This document shows positions 26,242 to 33,584 of a stretch of DNA of 42,377 nt, piece after piece. How positions within the stretch are numbered: the stretch's first letter is position 1; every line of letters begins with the position of its first letter. The notes below the pieces were generated by a model. It was not told the origin of the DNA. It saw only the letters and a program-made list of their open reading frames with translations, and searched no databases. Made by a program: the position numbers and the translations under genes. Source of the DNA: Ardenticatenaceae bacterium (GTDB lineage: Bacteria > Chloroflexota > Anaerolineae > Promineifilales > Promineifilaceae); NCBI GenBank assembly GCA_020634215.1, contig JACKCD010000054.1, positions 1-42,377 on the forward strand. Direction: 5' to 3'.

Positions 26242-26300
26242 ATGGATGGGGATTAACGGCCGTTTTACCTGTAGTGTGCTATGTAGTTGTTAATAACCCT

Positions 26301-26377
26301 TGTCATTTCGAGGTCTTCCGAGAAATCCGTTCTTTCGCCTATGAACAGGATTTCCTCGAAGACTCGTCGAAATAACA
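26301..26377. repeat. Long imperfect inverted repeat between convergent genes
   Basis: TGTCATTTCGAGGTCTTCC followed by GAGAAATCC pairs with GGATTTCCTCGAAGACTCG and TCGAAATAACA across a loop of about 20 nt. The TGTCATTTCGA...GAGAAATC type of element is a dispersed intergenic repeat in several phyla (from memory). It stands between the methyltransferase end and the pgm end and can act as a two-way terminator. Confidence 0.65.
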
Positions 26378-26395
26378 GATCGTTACGCTTTGTTT

Positions 26396-28023
26396 TTAAG
26401 GTGTCAACTTGGCTATGCGGAGCGCATCATTAACAATCGCCTGCGCTTCGGCCTGAATTTGCTTAAGGTGGTCTTTGCCTTTAAAGCTTTCGCTGTAAAT
26501 TTTGTAAATATCTTCTGTGCCGGAAGGACGGGCGGCAAACCAGCCGTTTTCGGTGACAACTTTTAGCCCGCCAATGGGAGCGTTGTTGCCGGGGGCGCGG
26601 GTTAGCTGGCGAGAATGGGTTCGCTGCAGCCATTTCCGTAGCGGTAATCATTTCCGGCGATAGTTGCCGAGTATTTCTTTTGCTCCCGGTTGGCAACGCC
26701 GATAATCGCCTCACACAGACTGCCAAACTGCCCAGTTAGCACTTCGGGTTGATAATGTTCGGCCGGGTCACGTCCCGTCTTGGCTAAAATCTCCATCGCC
26801 AGCAAATCATCACAAAGCCATCTTGTCCGTTGTCCAGAGGTGCCGTTGCCGCAGGAAGGATGCCCCGGCGCTTTTCGCTGCCAAAGCCAAACGAGCCGTC
26901 TAGCAGCCCGTTCACGAACCATTTGAACCCCACGGGGATCTTCCAGCTGCAGCCCCAGGTGTTTTGCCACGCGGCCAACGCATGGAGCTGGAGACGAGAG
27001 CGCCACCTGCCGTTCCTGCCCCCACTGCGGCTGATTTTGGAACAGATAGTGGATTGCCACTGCCAAATAATGATTGGGGGAGCAAACCGGCTGTTTTGTC
27101 ACAATCCCGTGCCGGTCATATCTGGGTCGTTGCCCACGGCAATGTCGAACTGGTCTGAGGCTGATCGCCTTGCCATCGCATAGGGCGCGAGGAGCAATCC
27201 AGCGGATCACGCGTCGCCGTCTACCGTCAGGAAGGAGAAGGTTAATGCGCGGGTTGACCAGTTCAAATTTAGGCCATACCGTTCCGCCATCGGTGCCAAT
27301 ACGCCACGCCGGAGCCACCCAGCGGGTCTACCCCATTTTGAGACCAGCAGCGGCGATGGCTTCCATGTCCACCACGCTGCCCAGATCGTTGACGTAAGGG
27401 GTGATGAAGTCGTAGCTGTGGTGGTGGCGGCTTTGAGGGCGCGGGCAACAGGATACGCTTCACGCCGTTCAGCCCATTTTCCAGCAGTTCGTTGGCGCGG
27501 TTTTGGATGACTTTTGTGGTGCTGGTGTCGGCTGAAGCCGCCGAGGGCGGGTTATATTTGAAGCCGCCATCGTCGGGCGGGCTGGGGACAGGGGTGACGA
27601 CCCCCATCGGCCAGCCCGCTGCTGTGCCCGTGGTTGTAAGTGAGGATGGCGGGAGATGACGGGGTGGGGTGTAGCCGAGGCCGTTTTGGATGAAGAGTTC
27701 GACACCGTTGGCGGCAAAGACGGAAACGGCCGTTGTGGGCAGCTTCCGACAGGGCGTGGGTGTCCATGCCCAAATAGAGGGGCTACTATGGCCTTTACTG
27801 CTGCCGATAGTCGCAAATAGCTTGGCTGGATTGCCAGAATGTGGGTTTCGTTGAAGCTGCCCCTTCAGCGATGTGCCACGATGCCCTGACGTGCCAAAGG
27901 CAACCCGCTGGTCGGGGTCGGCAGGTCAGGTGTTTGCGTGGTAAGCCGAAACAAGGCGTGGGTGTTGATGAGTAAGGTGTATGGGCCAGCCGCGCGGGTT
28001 TTACCTGCAAGGGGATGAGCCAT
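26396..28023 (-). pseudogene. pgm: Phosphoglucomutase (alpha-D-glucose-phosphate specific), many frameshifts
   Basis: Converts glucose 1-phosphate and glucose 6-phosphate. Read from the ATG at 28023, pieces in all three frames line up in order with E. coli-type Pgm: MAHPLAGK, DPDQRVAFGTSGHRGTSLKG, GSFNETHILAI, QAICDYRQQ, MDTHALSEAA, TTAVSVFAANGVELFIQNGL, DDGGFKYNPP, STTKVIQNRANELLENGLNG, DPLGGSGVAYWHR, DYDRHGIVTKQ, GFKWFVNGLLDGSFGFGS, LLAMEILAKTGRDPAEHY, LSPEMITATEM, GWFAARPSGTEDIYKIYSES. The catalytic serine region (TSGHRG, then THALSE) and the phosphate-binding RPSGTE are all present. At least eight indels separate the pieces, yet the span (1628 nt) matches the normal ~546 codons. So much damage without loss of length suggests base-calling error over a functional gene at least as much as decay. 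Confidence 0.85.
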
Positions 28024-28032
28024 TATTTTTGT

Positions 28033-28098
28033 ATCGGTAATCGGTCATCGGTCATCAGTTGCTCTCGACTGATGACCGATGACCAGCTCCTGATTACT
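28033..28098. repeat. Heptamer repeat hairpin between pgm and the PLP lyase gene
   Basis: Units ATCGGTA, ATCGGTC, ATCGGTC, ATCAGTT run from 28033. GGTCATCGGTCATCAGT (28043-28059) pairs perfectly over 17 bp with ACTGATGACCGATGACC (28068-28084) around an 8-nt loop. It lies upstream of pgm and downstream of the PLP lyase gene (both reverse strand) and may terminate the latter. Confidence 0.85.
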
Positions 28099-28124
28099 CG
28101 ACTTTTCTTTTGATATAGAAATCC

Positions 28125-29317
28125 TTAAATTCTGCCTGCCAATGCCTGGTCAAAAGTGGCGATGAGGTCTTAGGGGCTTCGAATGACCGACGGAACGCAG
28201 ATCATGCCGTCGCTGATGTTCATTTGGGCGCGTTGTTCGGGGGATGTCGAGGAAGGCCATGGTGGCGAGGATTTGATGCAGTGAAATGCGAACGCCGCCG
28301 AGGCTGGCGGCGAAGGTGGCTGTTGGAGAGTTGAGGACAGAAACGGCCGTTTCTCCATCCCGCACTTCAACGTCATCATCCGCCAAACTGGAATCTGCTC
28401 AGTGCCACGTCATGCTGCGGGTGTGACTCCAGCCCCGGATACCAGACCCGACGCACCTTGGGGTGACTTTCAAAATGGCGTGCCAGCGTCATCGCCGTGC
28501 GGCAAACCCGCCCATCCGCACGTCCAGCGTTTGCACCCGCGCAGCAGCAGCCAGGCGTTAAACGGCGACAGCGGTGCGCCCCATTTGACCATCGTGTTCC
28601 AGCGAATTGCTCCAGAAAGTCGGCCGGCAGTAGTTTGGACTTCATAGAAATAGTGCCGCCAATCGCATCATTGTGGCCGCCAATAAACTTGGTAGCACTT
28701 TCCACCACAATATCTACTCCCCATTCCAGCGGCCGGATGAGCCACGGGCTGGCAAAGGTGTTGTCGCACACCACCACAACGCCGTGCCGATGCGCCAACT
28801 CCACCAGCGGTGGAATGGCTGGCACTTTCATGGAGGGGTTGGCGATGGTTTCAAAGTACAGCACCTTGGTATTGGGCTGAATCGCTGCCGCCACCGCCTC
28901 GATGTTGGCCGTGTCCACAAAGGTGGTCGTAATGCCATAATCGGTCAGCCGATGATCCAGCATTTCGTGTGTCGAACTGTAGGTAGTCCAATCGCACACA
29001 ATATGGTCGCCGCTTTTGAGTAGACCAAACAGGGTAATGGCAATGGCCGCCATGCCCGACGCTGTTGCCAAACAGTTATCGGCGCTTTCAATGGCGGCAA
29101 TTTGCTCCTCAAAAGCATATTCCGAGGGGTTGCCACAACGGCCGTAAATATTGACCGCCTTTCGTTCGCCCTCCACCACCCGCTGGTAGCTTTCGGCATC
29201 ATACTGAAATGATGACGACATATAGATGGGCATCCCGATAGATTGTGACGCGCTTTCTGGAGCGTAATACACGGCCTTGCTGGCAAACGCTAGGTTCTCT
29301 TTTCTTTTCTGATCCAC
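28125..29317 (-). pseudogene. Cys/Met metabolism PLP-dependent lyase (methionine gamma-lyase / cystathionine gamma-synthase family), frameshifted 3' part
   Basis: The first ~250 residues from the GTG at 29317 (GGAAGAGG upstream) are intact: IYMSSSFQYD, NIYGRCGNPSEYAFEEQIAAIE, ASGMAAIAITLFGLL, CDNTFASPWLIRPLEWGVDIV and the PLP lysine in SATKFIGGHNDAIGG. After GTR near 28600 the frame changes about three times within 90 nt (MVKWGAPLSPFNAWLLLRG, then VQTLDVRMGGFA, then RTAMTLARHFESHPKVRRVW). More shifts follow near 28380 and beyond before DLIATFDQALAGRI and a stop at 28125. Total span matches ~398 codons. The family catalyses gamma-elimination or gamma-replacement on sulfur amino acids; which reaction cannot be told here. 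A second, intact family member lies at 40679. Confidence 0.8.
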
Positions 29318-29745
29318 AGTGACCTCTTCCTTGTCATCAGTGCTACAGGAAAACCACCGATGACGTTAATATTTTCTAAGGTTGCTTTTGGAAAATCCGT
29401 TCTAATGTTTTTCTGAGGTGACTCTCTTATAATATGGGAGTCTACCGAATGTAGTGAAATAACATTATAGATGCATCCACTGGCATAAAACAAATGGTGA
29501 TGAAGCAGTTTTTGAGTAGTTTTTTATTGTAGTTTTTGATTTGGATAGATTTTCGGAAGTACCCACTGTCACCCAGACAGCACACAGCCATATGCGCCGT
29601 GTGGATGCTTGTTCCTCATTTGGTGCTCCCCCGAATGGATTCAACATTTTGATGTGGTTTAAGGCGTTGCTGGTCGTGTTTGGCAGCGCATAAACAATTC
29701 TTGGCAACATATCTGTGAAGGGTATTGCATAGGAGGTAGTTTAAC
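29318..29745. other. 428-nt gap with no confident gene
   Basis: AT-rich compared with its surroundings. TATAAT stands at 29428-29433 with no good -35 on the forward strand. The forward strand from about 29545 encodes a start-less, stop-ended stretch (ending GFNILMWFKALLVVFGSA) that could be a gene remnant but matches nothing I recognise. No AACGGCCGTT copy or heptamer array was seen. Confidence 0.4.
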
Positions 29746-30327
29746 GTGAGTAGACATCACACAACTTTTAGAAAGGCCGCTGAGCGGATACGGGAAAGCG
29801 AGTTTGTGGTTCCCGTTTTTATTGTATTTTTGCTTCTGTGGATTATGTCCATGGCTTTTTCTGCAGAAGATTATTGGACGAGTTTCTTAGGCTATCAGGG
29901 GCTACCAACTAAAGCGGGCTTTTGGTGGACTGGGTATGTAGTTGCAGCTTTGCCCTCAATTGGGCAAATAGCAGCAGGTTATATTGCCCTGGCGTTGGGG
30001 TGGGATGCTAAAGAAGATCGCAAGTTTACCGTTATCAGTATTCTGATTTGGTTGCTTTTGTTTGGTATTGATGCGTTTACCGATATGGCTTATCGAATAA
30101 GCGTGCCAAATGGGCCAAGCTGGCAGGTGGTTTTAACGGCCGTTTTCCAAACAGTCGGCATTTTCACCATTGGCTCCGAACTGTCATTTGTGGTGGGGTT
30201 TGGGATGACCATGCAGTTGTTCCCAGAGGCCGTGGCACAGTCCATGACCGTTGGCACACGGCTCAAAGGCCGCATGAGCCGCCTGCGGGCCGATATGGCC
30301 GAAATGTCTGGCGGTAATTACCGGTAG
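29746..30327 (+). CDS. Small multipass membrane protein of unknown function
   Basis: 193 aa with about four membrane helices: VVPVFIVFLLLWIMSMAFS, YVVAALPSIGQIAAGYIALAL, VISILIWLLLFGIDAFTDM and the FTIGSELSFVVGFGMTMQLF region. Short charged ends (N-terminal RKAAERIRESE, C-terminal RLKGRMSRLRADMAEM) are probably cytoplasmic. I do not recognise the family. The GTG at 29746 is well supported by AGGAGGT at 29731-29737. It stands alone, with its own downstream terminator. One AACGGCCGTT copy encodes LTAVFQT. Confidence 0.85.
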   Translation: MSRHHTTFRKAAERIRESEFVVPVFIVFLLLWIMSMAFSAEDYWTSFLGYQGLPTKAGFWWTGYVVAALPSIGQIAAGYIALALGWDAKEDRKFTVISILIWLLLFGIDAFTDMAYRISVPNGPSWQVVLTAVFQTVGIFTIGSELSFVVGFGMTMQLFPEAVAQSMTVGTRLKGRMSRLRADMAEMSGGNYR

Positions 30328-30366
30328 CTCTTACCGACTAACAATACCCTAAACGCGCAAAGAAAG

Positions 30367-30393
30367 GACGGTGCAGAACTGTACCGTCTTTTT
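30367..30393 (+). terminator. Rho-independent terminator
   Basis: GACGGT (30367-30372) pairs with ACCGTC (30383-30388), with two further pairs inside the loop, followed by five T residues (30389-30393). It lies 40 nt after the small membrane protein gene and just before the convergent P-loop kinase gene ends at 30399. Confidence 0.8.
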
Positions 30394-30398
30394 GGCGT

Positions 30399-31310
30399 TT
30401 AAAAAATAACCTGCTCAATATGAGCAGGAATCGTATCTACATTACTCCCCAGGTGGAGTTGATGGGTTGCTGCTTGCTGGCAAAGCTGTTGCAGCAGGGT
30501 GAGGTGGGGGGTAAATGTGGGAGTGTCCCAGCGATCCATGCTTTCGGCCATTAGTTGGGTGAGGGCGATGGCGCGGTGGTGGGGCAAAACGGCCGTTTTT
30601 TCCCCCTCGTCTAAAATTTGCGGAAACAACAGTGCTGAAACCGGGCTGGGGGTTGACCAACGGCCGTTTATCGCCGCTAATTTTTCGTGTAGCTGCGGCA
30701 GTAGGGCGAATGTTGTGGGGCGAATGCCCAACGTGCCGGGGGTGGGCAGCGCATATATGTCGTCATCGCGCTTGTGCAGCAGCACCACATCGTTGGCAAG
30801 CAGTTGCCAACCGTGCAGCAGCAGGCTGAGGCCGGTGGTGGTTTTGCCGCTTTGGGTGGGGCCAACCAGCAACACACAACGGCCGTTTTTGCTGGCAGCA
30901 AAAGCATGAACCATAAACAGCCCGCGCCGCCGCAGTAGGGGAGCCAGGCTGGTGTAGAGGACGTCTTCTAAACGGCCGTTAACCCCCAACAGCCCCGCTG
31001 TTACCACCCCGTCAATCGTTGTTGCCCCGTTTAATGGCACCCGCACCAGCCCGCCATCCAAAAAATGAAGCCATGCATCATCCTCGTCTAGTTGATAAAC
31101 GTGCAAAATGCGGTCACTACCGTCCGTGAAAATGGGGGTCGGTGCAGGTAGGGGGGGCAGTTCATCGGCTAACTGTAGCTTGATAGTGATGTCGGCTGTG
31201 GCTGCGGCACGATCCGTCGGCCACCCAGCCAAGACAGCGCAAAGCTGTTGCTCGATGTGGGATGTGTTGGTTTGCAGGTGGATGAGCAGGTTGTGGAGGG
31301 GGAGGAGCAT
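30399..31310 (-). CDS. HPr kinase-like P-loop protein
   Basis: 303-aa protein resembling the C-terminal half of HPr kinase/phosphorylase and related serine kinases. The P-loop GPTQSGKTT is at about 150-158, followed by LLLHGWQLLANDVVLLHKRDDDIYALPTP, which matches the family region where the conserved Asp and the ATPase core lie. The N-terminal HPrK domain is absent, and the first ~130 residues form a beta-rich part (FLDGGLVRVPLNGATTIDGVV). Such orphan proteins often accompany peptide-modification clusters, but none is seen here, so the substrate is unknown. No clear ribosome site stands before the ATG at 31310. At least four AACGGCCGTT copies fall in this gene, the densest in the window. Confidence 0.75.
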   Translation of the reverse strand: MLLPLHNLLIHLQTNTSHIEQQLCAVLAGWPTDRAAATADITIKLQLADELPPLPAPTPIFTDGSDRILHVYQLDEDDAWLHFLDGGLVRVPLNGATTIDGVVTAGLLGVNGRLEDVLYTSLAPLLRRRGLFMVHAFAASKNGRCVLLVGPTQSGKTTTGLSLLLHGWQLLANDVVLLHKRDDDIYALPTPGTLGIRPTTFALLPQLHEKLAAINGRWSTPSPVSALLFPQILDEGEKTAVLPHHRAIALTQLMAESMDRWDTPTFTPHLTLLQQLCQQAATHQLHLGSNVDTIPAHIEQVIF

Positions 31311-31320
31311 TGCCAGTGAA

Positions 31321-31390
31321 GGGAGTGGGGAGTAGGGAGTGGGGTGTGATCTACATTCTAAGCCCTACTCCCTACTCCCCACTCCCTACG
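31321..31390. repeat. Heptamer repeat hairpin
   Basis: GGGAGTG, GGGAGTA, GGGAGTG, GGG at 31321-31344 faces CCCTACT, CCCTACT, CCCCACT, CCC at 31363-31386. The 24-bp stem has one mismatch, with an 18-nt loop. It separates the DsbA-like lipoprotein gene end from the kinase-like gene start on the reverse strand. Confidence 0.88.
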
Positions 31391-31393
31391 TCT

Positions 31394-33415
31394 TTAGCTA
31401 TCCGCGTCCGCGAGCATCTTATCAATGACCTGTGAAAAGACGCTAAACGGCTGGGCACCGTTGACGAAGTTGCCGTTGACAAAAAAGGCGGGGGTGCCGC
31501 TGATGCCAAAGCCAATGGCTTCGTCCATGTCGGCCTGAACGGCCGTTTCCTGCGCATGGTTTGTCAGACAAGCTGAAAACGTATCGCTGTCTAGCCCAAG
31601 CTGGCTAGCGTAATCAGTAAACATGGTAGCCGCCGCCGAGCTACCGCTCCACTCACCTTGAGTGGTAAAGAGCAGGTTGTGCATTTCCAGATAGGCACCC
31701 TGGTCAGCGGCGCAGCGGGCCGCTTCGGCGGCCAGAAACGCCTGCGGGTGGATGGTTGTGAGCGGCAAATCCTTAAAGACGTAGCGCACCTGACCGGTGT
31801 CAATGTATTGCGTCTTGATTTGCGGGAAGGTTTGCAGGAAGTGGCGCTGGCAGAACGGGCACTGGAAGTCGGTGTACTCAATAATTTCTACCGGCGCATC
31901 GGGACTGCCAACGGCAAAAACGGCCGTTTCTGTGCTAACTTCCACCGGCTCCTGCGGTGGCTCCGGCTGCTGCTCTTGCTCCTGCTCTTGCGGTTTGTAA
32001 GCATCGGCCAGCGTCCCTTCCTCCGCCAACGCTACCGCATATTCAAACAGTTCATACGGTTGCGCCCCGTTGACCGGGAAACCATCAATAAAGAAGGCTG
32101 GTGTGCCGCGCACGCCCAACCGCACCCCCTCTTGCAGATTATCCTCAATGATGTCGTTGTGGCGGCCGCTGCTCAGACATTGCTCAAAGCTACTGCTATC
32201 TGCACCCACGCTGATCGCCAAGTTGGTAAACACTGTGCTGGCACCTGCACCTAGCCCGGCCCACTGTTGCTGGTTGGCAAATAAGGCATCGTGCATTTCC
32301 CAATACAAATCCTGCTCCCCGGCGCAGCGGGCGGCTACGGCCGCTTGGCGAGCATCAGGATGAATGCTATCGAGCGGAAAATCCTTTAGCACATAGCGCA
32401 CCCGCCCGGAAGCCACGAGTTGTTCCAAAAGTTGGGGCATGGTTTCCTGGTTGTGACGCTGGCAGTAGGGGCACTGGTAGTCGGTAAATTCAACAATCGT
32501 GACCGGAGCACTGTCGTCACCCAACACGCCTGCATGGTCGGCAAACACGATGACGGCCGGGGTGGGAGCCACAAATGGTTGTTGTGCTGCCTGCTGCTGC
32601 CCGTTACTAGGCAATTCGCCGCCGTCTTGAATGATGGCAATGGCCTGGTCAAAAGCGGCCAACGGCTGAGCGCCAATGATCGGCTGGTCGTTGATGAAGA
32701 AGCTGGGGGTGCTGCTGATGCCGCGACTGCGCCCTAGGTCAAAATCGGCCTGAATGGCATCCAGGTAAGTGTCGTTTTGCACGCAAGTGGTAAAGCTCTC
32801 CATTTCCAGACCGAGGTCTTGGGCATAGCCGATAAAAACGGCCGTTGCGTTGCTGCTGCTCCACGCCGGAACATCGGTAAAAAGCAGATCGTGCATGGCC
32901 CAATAAGCCGGTGCCCCCTGCTCCCCAGCGCAGCGAGCCGCGTTGGCGGCGGCCGTGGCCTGGGGATGTAAGTTGGTCAGGGGGAAGTCATAAAAAATGA
33001 GCAGCGCGTCACCATTGCGAATTTGGTTTTCTTCGATGCTGGGCAATGTTTGGGCGGCAAAGCGGGCGCAAAACGGGCATTGAAAGTCGGAGAACTCTTC
33101 AATGACCACCGGTGCGTGGGGGTTGCCGCGATACGGCCGGCCGTCATCGGTAAAGCCAACGGGTAAACCTTTAGCATCTGTTTCCATCGCGGCCGCTGTG
33201 ATTTCCGTTTCGGGGCGGCTGGTGGCGGCAGGGGTAGTTTCAGCGACCTGTTCGGCCTTGCTGCCCGCCGATTCACCCGGTGCCTCCTGGTTGTCCTCTT
33301 GCACTATTTCGCTAACAGCAAGATTGGTATCGGCTGGCTGCGCGGCACTGCCGCAGGCTGTTAGCCACAAAATAAGGGCGAGCAAGCTCAACCCCGTCAA
33401 TGTCATTTTTTGCAT
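31394..33415 (-). CDS. Lipoprotein with three tandem DsbA-like thioredoxin domains
   Basis: 673 aa. The signal peptide ends in the lipobox LTAC (Cys21), so the protein should be lipid-anchored outside the cytoplasmic membrane. Three DsbA/thioredoxin_4 domains follow, each with a redox motif: CPFC at 113-116, CPYC at 315-318 and CPFC at 519-522. Each has the matching cis-proline loop (SSTPSFFIND, RGTPAFFIDG, SGTPAFFVNG) and an AARCAGEQ/AARCAADQ segment with an extra cysteine. Low-complexity linkers (Gln/Glu/Pro-rich before domain 3) join them. Likely role: thiol oxidation, reduction or isomerisation of exported proteins. The ATG at 33415 is chosen for GGAG 8 nt upstream and the clean signal peptide. 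DsbA-like lipoproteins usually have one such domain. Confidence 0.9.
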   Translation of the reverse strand: MQKMTLTGLSLLALILWLTACGSAAQPADTNLAVSEIVQEDNQEAPGESAGSKAEQVAETTPAATSRPETEITAAAMETDAKGLPVGFTDDGRPYRGNPHAPVVIEEFSDFQCPFCARFAAQTLPSIEENQIRNGDALLIFYDFPLTNLHPQATAAANAARCAGEQGAPAYWAMHDLLFTDVPAWSSSNATAVFIGYAQDLGLEMESFTTCVQNDTYLDAIQADFDLGRSRGISSTPSFFINDQPIIGAQPLAAFDQAIAIIQDGGELPSNGQQQAAQQPFVAPTPAVIVFADHAGVLGDDSAPVTIVEFTDYQCPYCQRHNQETMPQLLEQLVASGRVRYVLKDFPLDSIHPDARQAAVAARCAGEQDLYWEMHDALFANQQQWAGLGAGASTVFTNLAISVGADSSSFEQCLSSGRHNDIIEDNLQEGVRLGVRGTPAFFIDGFPVNGAQPYELFEYAVALAEEGTLADAYKPQEQEQEQQPEPPQEPVEVSTETAVFAVGSPDAPVEIIEYTDFQCPFCQRHFLQTFPQIKTQYIDTGQVRYVFKDLPLTTIHPQAFLAAEAARCAADQGAYLEMHNLLFTTQGEWSGSSAAATMFTDYASQLGLDSDTFSACLTNHAQETAVQADMDEAIGFGISGTPAFFVNGNFVNGAQPFSVFSQVIDKMLADADS

Positions 33416-33555
33416 GTTTTCTACTCCATGAAGCGGGGAAACCAAGCCCCGACTTAGGCGTTGTTGTGGTCAAGATAACCGTATGGGTTATTGTAATCTT
33501 ATTTAGGCGATTCTATAGGAAATTGGTTAATTTCAAAGTGACGGGCTGGGGATTC

Positions 33556-33579
33556 GTGAGCTTTTCATGAAAAAGTCAC
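33556..33579. promoter_or_regulatory. Near-perfect 24-nt palindrome
   Basis: GTGAGCTTTTCA followed by TGAAAAAGTCAC is self-complementary apart from two positions per arm. It sits 5 nt beyond the stop of the propeller gene and 140 nt upstream of the triple-DsbA gene. It could be an operator or a terminator stem; nothing decides between them. Confidence 0.3.
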
Positions 33580-33584
33580 AAAGA

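Noticed and set aside
29465..29710. An 81-codon reverse-strand open frame in the 428-nt gap.
   Set aside because: No ribosome site, odd composition and no recognisable motif; the gap looks non-coding or remnant.
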